Positions 25,996 through 35,100 of a stretch of 64,000 bases of DNA are shown in pieces; the first letter of the stretch is position 1, and each line of letters begins with the position of its first letter. The position numbers and the translations under genes were made by a program. The stretch comes from Flavobacterium galactosidilyticum (GTDB taxonomy: Bacteria; Bacteroidota; Bacteroidia; Flavobacteriales; Flavobacteriaceae): assembly GCF_020911945.1 (NCBI RefSeq), contig NZ_CP087135.1:2096001-2160000 (forward strand), given 5' to 3'. The notes under the pieces were generated by a model that worked only from the letters and a program-made list of their open reading frames with translations, was not told where the DNA came from and did no database searches.

Positions 25996-26414
25996 AACAT
26001 TCGGCTTTAAAAATGGATTAGATTTTCAATTTTCCGCAGGTTTTCAGTTGAACTACTGGTGTGCCTCGCTACGCTCCGCCCATTAAATTTTTCAAAAGAA
26101 AAAAAAGAAAAAAAGAAAGCCGTTCGTTTAAGTGGAAGGTTTCAGAAAAAAAAGTTTTTTAAAAAAAATACTACCCGATACATCAGCGGAAGTATGAGTG
26201 TGAAATCGGATATGGGTATTGTTGCGAACCGTTATGGGTGGAGATTTTTTTTAAAACCCGTAGGGCTTGAACTTTTTTTTCTGAATACCTGGAACTTATC
26301 TTTGCTCTCTTTTTTTTTATTTTTTATTTTGAATATCCAAATCAAATGTTGTTGTTTAATCGGGGTAAATGTGAAGGATTGAGTGTTGAATTGGAAGATG
26401 GTCGTCTTTGGAAA

Positions 26415-27314
26415 GTGTGTAAAATTTTGAGTGACGGATGAAAAAACTACATCAAATAATAAAAATGCTTTTCATCCGGCACTGAAATTTTACACTCTTT
26501 CGTTCTCCTTTTGATTTTTGAGGATGCTTGGTCGTCAATCGGCAGTAGTAGTTTACAGGTAGCAGTAGATATTCTTGTGGAAATGGGAAGCATCTTCAAA
26601 AAACAATGCAACTACTTGCGTAGTGCGTTGGCAGCAGCTCGGAGCAAGTGTATCATTTTTTTATTTGCTGACTGGGATGTTTCTGATTGCTTTTGTGGAA
26701 AAGGTGATGCCATAGACTTGAAAGAAAGAGAATGCTTCAAGCTTGAAGAAAATATATTAAGTAACGGTATGGCATCGGCTTTACCGCTGAAGCAATGACT
26801 TGGGTTTTTCTGGCAAATGAAAAAATGATACTCTTGCTGGCTTCTTTTGGTTTTGTGGGTGTTGTGAATTGCTTAATCTGAGATTGTGAATTTTAGAAAT
26901 AGATTTGATAAGCGATTTACAACACTTACAAAAGCAATGCAAATACTATCCGATTTAAACACAAAGTTGATAAAAACAGTGACCGTAAACGTTCTTAAAA
27001 GCAAGTACAACCGTAAATTTTCTTATGAAATAGAGAACGTTGTTGAAGACAGTGGCGAAGGACGGTTTTTTTTATTGCCGGCTGGTGCGAGGAAGCAATG
27101 AAAAAAGTTGTCCTGGAGCCACTGGCACGAGCGTTGGGTGTGGCGGCTTTTTTACATAATGTTATTATAGTGCATCCGTGATTTTCATTAGAAGCAGGGT
27201 GTTTCTTTATGCACTATAATGCCACATTATGTAACTAAGCTTGGGGAAAAAAATTACTGGCACGAGTTGCGAAGCGTACGTGTTTTTTTTGAAAACCGTG
27301 CCAGTAATTTTTTT
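26415..27314. other. Non-coding block with five long inverted repeats
   Basis: No convincing gene lies between 25996 and 27411; the few open frames are homopolymer-rich and lack recognisable protein patterns. The block holds long inverted repeats: 26415-26444/26469-26497 (about 29 bp, imperfect); 26706-26714/26768-26776 (9 bp perfect, with the 14-bp palindrome CTTCAAGCTTGAAG inside); 26859-26875/26909-26925 (17 bp with two G-U type pairs); 27152-27175/27209-27234 (24-26 bp, imperfect); and 27247-27264/27297-27314 (18 bp perfect). ACTGGCACGAG occurs twice (27121 and 27256). The G-U differences are what a structured RNA would show. Either strand could be transcribed. Confidence 0.55.
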
Positions 27315-27411
27315 TGGAGCGTTGGCAAAGGAGTGGCATTTGAAATGTAAGACTTTCTATTTATTACCGAACGTAAATATTCGTCCTTTGGAGTAATTAT
27401 TGAGTTTTAAA

Positions 27412-27732
27412 CTAAAATTTTCTTGGGTTTTTTCTAAGGTATTCCATTGCTTCATTTTCAATATCGTCGCGAGTTTTTATTCTTTTTGAGAATATCCATT
27501 CTTCAATTTCTTCTTTTTTGAAATAAAGTCTTTTACCACTTTTGTAGTGTGGAATTTCACTTGTGGAAGTCAACTTATAGATTGCAGAAACACTAAGTTT
27601 CAAATATTCCGATAGATTTTTTACATCCATTGGAGCATTATTTACTTGTATTGGATTAGTAGTATTTAGACTTGCAATAGCTTTTTCAATTCTATCCAGT
27701 CTTTCTAAAATGAGTTCAAAAGGATTTTCCAT
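27412..27732 (-). CDS. Excisionase-type helix-turn-helix protein
   Basis: This 106-residue protein has a winged helix-turn-helix of the helix_turn_helix_17/MerR-like type: MDVKNLSEYLKLSVSAIYKLTS followed by PHYKSGKRLYFKKEEIEEWI (about 36-80). An N-terminal coiled helix precedes it. Such proteins are the excisionase or directionality factors of Bacteroidetes integrative elements. Its upstream region is duplicated: the 93-bp sequence at 27742-27834 recurs at 29997-30089 on the far side of the reverse transcriptase gene. That suggests the RT cassette was inserted directly upstream of this gene. Confidence 0.8.
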   Translation of the reverse strand: MENPFELILERLDRIEKAIASLNTTNPIQVNNAPMDVKNLSEYLKLSVSAIYKLTSTSEIPHYKSGKRLYFKKEEIEEWIFSKRIKTRDDIENEAMEYLRKNPRKF

Positions 27733-27741
27733 AGTTTAAAT

Positions 27742-27834
27742 GAAATTAGTGAAATGAAGCAAACAAAGATGTGAGTTTTGGAATACTTGGACTAAACGAA
27801 GATTTTGTGCAGTTGAATGAGATAATGATTAAAA
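27742..27834 (+). repeat. 93-bp direct repeat, left copy flanking the RT cassette
   Basis: It matches 29997-30089 with three substitutions in 93 bases and no gaps. It lies between the excisionase start codon and the end of the RT gene. The two copies bracket about 2.16 kb holding the RT gene, its upstream RNA-like region and a small antisense ORF. Confidence 0.9.
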
Positions 27835-27839
27835 AAAAG

Positions 27840-29435
27840 CTATTCTTTATAGACAACTTCTTTAGCCCTTTTACCTGCTTCAATTTTCGCAGTCCTTTTT
27901 GCTAGTTTGAGCTCATATCTTTGATATGATTTGTTTTTTATGTATTGTTCTAATATGCTAAAATGGGAAGTTAACTGTCTTTTTATACTTAAAGAATTCA
28001 TCCCTTCTTTTTTAACACCTTTTGAGTTAGAATAAAATTCTTTTGAAGAATTTATCGCATAAGAAAGAAAGTTTCTTTTTCCTAAATGAGAATATCTTTC
28101 AAATATTTGCTTTTTGAGTATCTTGTCTTTTTTAGATTTATCACTATACGACATCATTATTGACTTTATAATTCTGCCCTTCATTTTTCTAAAATATCGT
28201 GATAAACTACCGGGACGAATGTATATATTTTGACCATTAAATTCAAAACCTAAATATTGTAAATTCTTATAATATTGTTGTTCGTTTTGGCTATTTATTG
28301 TCGCATTATTTTTATTTATTTTACTCTTATTAAATCCTCTGATTACTCCTTTAGAATTGGCATAGAATTCAATTAACTCTGTTTTCTTTCTTTGAATTGT
28401 AACTTTATATTTTTCAATTTCTTCGACTAGTTTTTTATTTATAAAAGTAGCATCACTAGTATTACAAATGATGATGATATCATCACAATATCTTCTGTAT
28501 GTGAAATCAAGTTTTATACTTTGCTCTTTTAACCAATTGTCGAAATCAATAAGATAAATATTTGAAAGTACAGCACTCATAGCAGAACCTTGTGGAATAC
28601 CACGATGTTCAATTGTGCCATCAGTTTTATTCTTTTTTTCTTTGTTGGTTACAATCAATTTTCTTCTACGCAATAAATTGAATTTTTCTTTGAATGTAGA
28701 ACCAGCCACACTATCAGGTATTAAATCTAGAAGCGATTGCCAATGTTTGTCGTATTTGTCTAAATTAATTTGAAAATGCTTTAAAATACTATTCTTACTT
28801 ACATAACTGTATTTTGTTAATGATCTAAATACTTTATATTGGTCAATAGGTAATACAGGTAGTCCAAGAATTTTATGCCACTTTTCTTTTAATATTGAAT
28901 GGTCAATATTATCAAAATATCCTGTTATATCAATGGCTATTGCTGAACACGACTTATTATTTGTAATTCTTTGTTGAACAATTTCAAAAACTTCTTTTGC
29001 AAATTGGATATTGCATTTACCATCTAAATCAGTTCGGTAAGCTAATATACATTCATCAAATTTATTTGTATTTATGTATTCTTGATACTTTTCATTTAAA
29101 GCAAACGCATAAAAACCATATATATATGTATCAAAATGAGAAGCAAATGCAATTGGCCTAATCTTAGTATCCAAAGCAAATTGTTGTTCAGTCTCTTGAT
29201 ATCTAAATCTTGGAGTTTTAGTTAGAATTTTAACAAAAGGTAAAAAAGAATGATTGGCTATAGCATTTAAACTGCTATCAGAAACTAATTTTTTTATTTT
29301 ATCACTGTCGTTTTGAAAATCAAAAAAAGGATCTAATTGAGGATATTTTTTAATGACAAATTCTTCTTTGCCATCAACAACTTTGTCATAATATCTTTGC
29401 CAAAGCTCATCTGTGTATAATGATTGTACTGCCAT
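27840..29435 (-). CDS. Defence-associated reverse transcriptase (DRT/UG type)
   Basis: This 531-residue protein has reverse-transcriptase motifs in order: AIDITGYFDNID (motif A, catalytic D169), HRGIPQGSAMSAVLSN (motif B, about 278-293) and RRYCDDIIII (motif C, about 314-323, YCDD in place of YADD). NLQYLGFEF follows. It has no maturase, endonuclease or retron-specific VTG/NAxxH pattern that I can see, so it is neither a group II intron nor an obvious retron. It belongs with the unknown-group/Abi-like RTs, many of which are antiphage systems (DRT). The RNA-like region directly upstream (29440-29712) would suit types that use an upstream non-coding RNA template, such as DRT2 or DRT9. I cannot assign the class. 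Confidence 0.82.
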   Translation of the reverse strand: MAVQSLYTDELWQRYYDKVVDGKEEFVIKKYPQLDPFFDFQNDSDKIKKLVSDSSLNAIANHSFLPFVKILTKTPRFRYQETEQQFALDTKIRPIAFASHFDTYIYGFYAFALNEKYQEYINTNKFDECILAYRTDLDGKCNIQFAKEVFEIVQQRITNNKSCSAIAIDITGYFDNIDHSILKEKWHKILGLPVLPIDQYKVFRSLTKYSYVSKNSILKHFQINLDKYDKHWQSLLDLIPDSVAGSTFKEKFNLLRRRKLIVTNKEKKNKTDGTIEHRGIPQGSAMSAVLSNIYLIDFDNWLKEQSIKLDFTYRRYCDDIIIICNTSDATFINKKLVEEIEKYKVTIQRKKTELIEFYANSKGVIRGFNKSKINKNNATINSQNEQQYYKNLQYLGFEFNGQNIYIRPGSLSRYFRKMKGRIIKSIMMSYSDKSKKDKILKKQIFERYSHLGKRNFLSYAINSSKEFYSNSKGVKKEGMNSLSIKRQLTSHFSILEQYIKNKSYQRYELKLAKRTAKIEAGKRAKEVVYKE

Positions 29436-29439
29436 ATTT

Positions 29440-29712
29440 TTATAGGGACATTAGCGAGCAAGCAATATCAGTCCTTTTCAATACTCGCTAATGCACAATG
29501 TTTATCATTGCTTGGCTGATGACTTGCCTCCATCATCTAGGATTTGCACCTTTACAAGCCTTAATCCACACTTGGTCAATCATAAAGACAAAAACGCCTT
29601 GTATGTGACACTTCAGATTAGATTTCTCTAACCCTTTCAAGATTACTTACAGCGGGACTGCACTGCTTTTATTTTAAAACTTGAAACCTTGCAGAATATG
29701 TTTACTATCTGC
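29440..29712 (-). ncRNA. Candidate structured RNA upstream of the reverse transcriptase
   Basis: Read on the minus strand, this region precedes the RT start and contains several stems: 29449-29458/29484-29493 (10 bp perfect, CATTAGCGAG), 29518-29522/29533-29537 (GATGA), 29540-29544/29563-29567 (GGATT) and 29691-29695/29708-29712 (GCAGA). There is no minus-strand ORF. Location and folding resemble the template RNAs of DRT2/DRT9-type systems, but boundaries and function are inferred. Confidence 0.45.
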
Positions 29713-29764
29713 TCGGACATACTAAACATAAAGTTTAGGAGACTTTTTTAACAAAGTAAATGTT

Positions 29765-29911
29765 ATGAAATCAATAAATAAATCAATATACTTGACAACA
29801 GGAGTATTATGTATGATATTAGTGGTTCTGTCAGGCAGCCTGACAGCTAATATAGAAGCATTGGTACAGTTGTTGCTGGTCTATCAACAATTCATCAACT
29901 TAAACATCTAA
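29765..29911 (+). CDS. 48-residue hydrophobic peptide, antisense to the RT cassette
   Basis: The ORF starts with ATG at 29765 and stops with TAA at 29909. The peptide begins MKSINKSIYLTTGVLCMILV and continues with VVLSGSLTANIEALVQLLLV, so it has a basic N-terminus and a long hydrophobic helix like a type I toxin or a signal-anchored membrane peptide. A perfect odd palindrome (CTGTCAGGC-A-GCCTGACAG, 29828-29846) lies inside it, and a hairpin (29913-29932) follows the stop immediately. It lies inside the repeat-flanked RT unit on the opposite strand. Coding is not certain; it is too small for composition to decide. Confidence 0.4.
   Translation: MKSINKSIYLTTGVLCMILVVLSGSLTANIEALVQLLLVYQQFINLNI
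29828..29846. repeat. Perfect 9-bp palindrome with one-base spacer
   Basis: CTGTCAGGC and GCCTGACAG around a single A. It could be a dimeric protein-binding site or an RNA hairpin; it lies inside the small plus-strand ORF. Confidence 0.6.
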
Positions 29912-29912
29912 C

Positions 29913-29932
29913 CACTTGGACGTTTCCAAGTG
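29913..29932 (+). terminator. Hairpin directly after the small ORF
   Basis: CACTTGGA and TCCAAGTG flank CGTT one base after the stop codon. Only a weak T-tract follows (GCATTTC), so it is a possible, not a strong, terminator. Confidence 0.4.
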
Positions 29933-29996
29933 CATTTCAATTCCTACAAATATTAAGCCAAATAAATAAGATGTCACATTGACATAGTTTATCTAG

Positions 29997-30089
29997 GAAA
30001 TTAGTGAAATGAAGCAAACAAAGATGTGAGTTTAGGAATACTTGGACTAAACGAGGATTTTGTGCAGCTGAATGAGATAATGATTAAAA
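29997..30089 (+). repeat. 93-bp direct repeat, right copy flanking the RT cassette
   Basis: It is 90/93 identical to 27742-27834. It ends immediately next to the stop codon of the zinc-ribbon gene at 30090. Confidence 0.9.
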
Positions 30090-30410
30090 TTAATCTACAA
30101 ACATAGTTATCCTAAAATCTAATGCTTTCTTTTTACAATGTGGACAATAGTTATTGACCGTATTTAACTTTAAATCAAAATTATTTATTGTGTTTTTATC
30201 GTGATTATTGCCTTTTAGCACATCATCAGTGTAGAAAAGATATTTATCTGAATTCTTGTGTTCTAGATAATTAATATTTTCAAATTCTAAGGTTTCTTTA
30301 TTAATCGCCGGAACAGGACAATTCGTTTGATAACTAAACCTACCACCACCGTATCTGAACTCATTTGAAAAACCACAAGATTTACATTTTGATACTATTA
30401 TGTTTCCCAT
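30090..30410 (-). CDS. Small zinc-ribbon protein, third gene of the GHKL ATPase-helicase operon
   Basis: This 106-residue protein has two cysteine pairs, CKSCGF near the N-terminus (about 8-13) and CPHCKKK near the C-terminus (about 89-95). Together they make a four-cysteine zinc ribbon spanning a glycine- and tyrosine-rich linker. Its start is 27 bp from the upstream helicase stop, so it is likely co-transcribed. A small zinc-ribbon protein next to a helicase may guide nucleic-acid binding. I do not recognise the family. The gene ends at the edge of the 93-bp repeat. Confidence 0.65.
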   Translation of the reverse strand: MGNIIVSKCKSCGFSNEFRYGGGRFSYQTNCPVPAINKETLEFENINYLEHKNSDKYLFYTDDVLKGNNHDKNTINNFDLKLNTVNNYCPHCKKKALDFRITMFVD

Positions 30411-30436
30411 TTATTTTTAAAATATAAAATATGAAT

Positions 30437-32149
30437 TTATGAATTGGTTATTATTTTATTCCAAAACTCAGCTACTAATCCAGTAGCTGGGTTAATATTC
30501 TCAAAAATTGAATCAGTTATAATTAGTGTACAATATCTTGCTCTACTCGTAGCTACATTAAAACGATTTATATTAAAACTAAAACTAGGATTATCATATG
30601 GTATAATAAAAAAAGTGAAATCACATGTTAAACCTTGAATTCTGTCAATTGTTTCAATTACAATGTTTTCATTATTAGATATTTCAGAATAAATGTTGTC
30701 TTGCAGAAAATTACGTGATTTTCTGAACGCTGTCAATATGGCTATTTCTAAATCTGGTTTTTCACTTTGTAATTCCTTTATTATTCTAATAAGTAAATGT
30801 GCAATTGAAATTGTAAACTTGCCTTCGTGTTTTATTTCTGAAAAATATATTGAAGTTCCTCCTTTAGGATTAAATAGATTATTTAATTTTTCAAATTGGA
30901 TAGAAGGTGTTTCTAATTCAGATAATGATATTAAAGAGTTATCATAGAAAATACCAGTTTGGTTAACTGCTTCAGGAAGCAATCTATATGAACCTGTCAG
31001 TCTTATTTTTAGACATTCTTCTTTTGAAGCAAAATGCTTTAGCCCATATATAAGCCAATTTATTTTTTTATCAATAATAGAAGGATTTCTCTGTGAAACA
31101 ACAGGAGGCAATTGCATGTGATCACCAACTATTAATAATTTACGACCAAGAGCTTTAGCACAAGCAATTGTACCTAAAAACGATTGACTGGCTTCTTCTA
31201 ATATTACATAATCAAAAATAGTTTCAAAATCTGTTTCATTGGCAATGCCCGTCATTTTATAATATGTAGTTAATACTAACTCTCCTTTGGCTGGTAAGAC
31301 TGTTTCACAATTTTTTAACCCTTTACAATGTTTTTGCTCTTCTGAATTTAAATTAGTTTTTGAAATTTTACCAGCATTTAAATGATTTGATAAACCATCC
31401 TTAGTGACTAATTCAATTAAAGCACGATTTGTTAAAGCGGTCACTAAAACTGATTTATTGTGTTCTAATAAATAATTGCAAATTTTAGCTAAAATTGTTG
31501 TTTTACCAGTACCAGGTGGTCCTTGAATAATAGCAACATCAGAGCTATCAAAATTATTATTTATTTCTACTAAAACATCTGTATTTTTATCTTCTTTGGA
31601 AACCTCAAAATTATTATCATTGTATTCATTATCAAGAATTCTTCCTGGCATTGAATCTGAGTTAATTTTTTTTGTTGCTTCAATTAAGTTTGTATAATAT
31701 TTTATTGGAGGTTCTTTTCTTCCAAAAACAATATATTGACCAATTATTAATGATTCTAAAAAAGTAATTTCTGCCTGGCTAAAACCAACTTCAATAAATT
31801 CATCCTTTTCGTTTTTTTGAATAAAGATTGGAAGTACATCTGAAGTAATTTCAGCATTACTTCTTAGGTTTTCATATGAGATATTTTTCCAAGTTGAGAA
31901 ATCAAAAACAGAATCAGGAAACTTTAATGCTAAAAGAGGTACTTTTAAAGCTGGCGCTGTTGTTTTTCTAAATTTTACAATACAATTACCTCTTATGCTA
32001 TCTGTACCTAAATAAATACCTAAAAATAATTCTTTAGAGTTTTTTAAGTCATCAATATTTGATTTAAAATAAAGTTCATATTCATTTAGAAGAGATTCTA
32101 TTTCTCTTTCATAAAATTTAATTTGTTTGTCTCTAGTTAATGAACCCAT
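30437..32149 (-). CDS. SF1 (Upf1/Dna2-like) helicase, AAA_11/AAA_12 type
   Basis: This 570-residue protein has Walker A IQGPPGTGKTT at 208-218, motif II VILEEAS at 315-321, motif III VGDHMQLPP at 341-349, motif V/VI DRIQGLTCDF and NVATSRARY near the C-terminus. It is an SF1B-type helicase acting on DNA or RNA. The first 200 residues are a family-specific extension. It starts two bases after the stop of the 1506-residue GHKL ATPase, so the two are translationally coupled. Motif II reads EEAS instead of DEAx, as is common in AAA_11 helicases. In a defence island this pair is likely an antiphage module; the target is unknown. Confidence 0.82.
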   Translation of the reverse strand: MGSLTRDKQIKFYEREIESLLNEYELYFKSNIDDLKNSKELFLGIYLGTDSIRGNCIVKFRKTTAPALKVPLLALKFPDSVFDFSTWKNISYENLRSNAEITSDVLPIFIQKNEKDEFIEVGFSQAEITFLESLIIGQYIVFGRKEPPIKYYTNLIEATKKINSDSMPGRILDNEYNDNNFEVSKEDKNTDVLVEINNNFDSSDVAIIQGPPGTGKTTILAKICNYLLEHNKSVLVTALTNRALIELVTKDGLSNHLNAGKISKTNLNSEEQKHCKGLKNCETVLPAKGELVLTTYYKMTGIANETDFETIFDYVILEEASQSFLGTIACAKALGRKLLIVGDHMQLPPVVSQRNPSIIDKKINWLIYGLKHFASKEECLKIRLTGSYRLLPEAVNQTGIFYDNSLISLSELETPSIQFEKLNNLFNPKGGTSIYFSEIKHEGKFTISIAHLLIRIIKELQSEKPDLEIAILTAFRKSRNFLQDNIYSEISNNENIVIETIDRIQGLTCDFTFFIIPYDNPSFSFNINRFNVATSRARYCTLIITDSIFENINPATGLVAEFWNKIITNS

Positions 32150-32151
32150 AC

Positions 32152-35100
32152 TTATAAATAATTTTCGTCACCAATATTACTATTCTTTGTAATCATATTA
32201 TTTTCATTATTAAAAATATCGGTATTTAATTTTTCCGCCATTTCTTGATTTGTAATGAATAATAATTTAGTAGAACTGACTGGTGCGTTTTCCATCAATT
32301 TATTTACTAATTCAATATCTTTAGCACTATTATCAACACGGATTAATGTATATGGATTATAGGGTAAGTTTATTAAATCGTCTTTTGAATATATTATTTT
32401 GAAATCATCATTTCCTAAGTAAATCCAAAGCTCTATATTGTCACCTTCTAATTTTTTCCAGCTATAAGGATCCAAATACAATAATCCTTTTACTGATGAG
32501 CGAAAAATAATGTTTCGTATTTCCCCTTTATCATTTTTGAAAGATTTGACATTTGTTTCCCGAAATTCTTCTGGGTTACTTGGAGAGAAGCCAATACTAT
32601 CCAAATTTAATATCCCTTTAAGTGATGCCGAAAAGTTTGCTTCTAATTGAGATGTTAATTCTTCGGTAAGTTCTCCTCCAATAATTTGTTTAAGAGTTTC
32701 TATTTCGGTTAATGAAAAATCGTTTGAATTTGTATAATTGGGTTCTATATTTTTATTTAAATAATCTTTATTTTCATCATTTTTAATTACCTTAAGTTTG
32801 TTAAGTTTTTTTCTAATGACTATTTTATCTGAATTATTTATCCCAAATTCTTCACATAATACATCCAATAGAATTAATTCATCGGCAAAAAATAATTTCT
32901 TATTATTTTGATCATTATAGAACATAACGGGCTCAGAATATGTAGGATAATTATCAAAAGTTAGTTCAATATTTGAGCATTGAACAAAATCATAAGTATT
33001 AAAAAAATATTCAATTTCAGAAATATCGTGAGCTATTATTTTGTCATTAAAGTATTCTTCAACAACTTCTTGAATTTCTTCAATAATTATTACGCTTTCT
33101 ATTTCTTCTTTTGTATGCTGTATTGTTAAATTAATATCCTTAATAACAGTAATACCAAGTTCAGTCAATTTGTTTTTAAATTCTTCATTATAATCAAGAT
33201 TGTCAATGGAGATTTTATATAAGTTGTTAGATTTTGATATTATAGAAATTGCTAATGATTCTAAAGATTTATCTAAATATATTGTATCAGTTATTTTCCT
33301 AAAGTCATTATCTGAACATCTAAATTCAATAGATTCACAAATAATATCTTTTTGTTCATCAGTAAAATCAGCATTGTTAAGATGGTCAATAATTAGATTA
33401 TTATAATCGTTGTTTTCATATTCTTTATTTGATAGCAACGCTTTTATAATATCTTGACTATCTAGTTTGTCTTTAAAATTTAAACACTCAGAAAGACCAT
33501 TAAATTTCTTAATATCAAAAGTTAAACAATTATCATTATCCTTTAAATAAATTTCTAAATCTGGAGAATATACCTCTTGAGCTGAAACACAAATACCGCT
33601 TTTAATTGGAAAATATTTATTGTCTGGATAATTTAAAAATAATATAAAAAGACTTTCATTAATTTTTGGATGAGTAAGGCCTGTGTTTACTTTTTTTATA
33701 ATTAAATGATAGTCACTAATATTAATTAGCTTATCCCAAAATATATTTAAGTTGTCATATTTATTATTAATATGTTTAAAAAAAGCGATGTAAAAAAAAT
33801 TGTCTCTAACAGTATAATTACCAATCGGAAATGGATATGTTTTAAATTCCTTTTTTTCATTTAATTGATTAATTTTAATACCAGGAGTGATATTAAATTT
33901 CAATAAAAAATTATAAAAATCAATATGATTTTTTTTATCTAACAATTCCATGTATTCAGAAGAAATATATTTTACATCATCAATGTTTTGAAATAATTCT
34001 TTAGAATAAAAATCCACTTCGTCAATATATTTTGAAAATGAATTGTCAATAAATAAATTCAATTTTGCTGGGCTGACAATTGAATTATCAGAACATAATA
34101 TTGGGAAATTAAATAAATTGTCGCGATTTACATCAAGATCTTTAATTGTGCTGAGAAAGTTAAAAATGGATATTAATGAATTTAAAATATCATTTTGATT
34201 ACTGCTATGAACTTCTTTAAAATCATTTTTAGATAATTTTCTTAATGTTCTATTAAATAGTCTATTTTCTGTAATTTCTATATCTGCAATTTGTTTTATA
34301 AATTTAATAAATTCATTTTTTTGAATTTTGTATTCATTACATATTTTATCAATGTTAACATAATTCATATCGTTGTCACCATATCTTTCATTTAAGAATG
34401 AGTAATCTTCCTTGCTATTATCCACTTTCATCATTATAGCATCCTTCAATACAATCAATTGCCCGTCATTACATTCAATTAGAAGTTCAGAAAATTGATT
34501 ATTAACTAAAAGATTGTTTCGTGAATCGACAAGATCTTTATTAGAAAAAAGAAAATACCAAAGATTATTAATGTACTTTTTTTTATTTGTTTTTAATTCA
34601 TCACTATCAACCTCATTTAATAATAGTTTTTTGACTATTTCTTCAATATTCTTTGCTATTAAATCAACTGTGAATTTTACATCATAATCATCGATTGATA
34701 ATATGTTAAATAAAGATTTTATATTTAATTTACTAACAAAAATATTTTCTAATTCCGAAGGACAAGGTTTATATAATTCTAAATAATTAAAAGTTTCTTT
34801 ATATGGTGCGGGTATGAAAACAGTAATATCTGAAACATAATAATCTAGACCGGATATTAAAAAGGGTGTAACTTTCTCACTAATTATTTTATATATTCTT
34901 TTATGATTTTCTAAAATTCTTATTCTAAACAAGAAAAAAATAAATTGTTTGTAACTAATAAAATAATCTTTTTTGAAAGTAACTAGATTAAATAAATCAA
35001 TTAAATCTTTTTCATTGAAGGTATCAATTTCCAAGTAGTCAATTAACTTATCTTCTTCATCTATTAATAAAGAAGATAGAATGTGTTTATCTAAGAATTT

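Noticed and set aside
26059..26382. Open frame of 107 codons in the region of long homopolymer runs
   Set aside because: It is built from poly-A/poly-T stretches, has no recognisable protein pattern, and lies in a non-coding region with inverted repeats.
27840..29435. Group II intron or retron as the origin of the reverse transcriptase
   Set aside because: No maturase or endonuclease domain, no domain V-like sequence and no retron-type motifs were seen; the motifs fit a defence-type RT.
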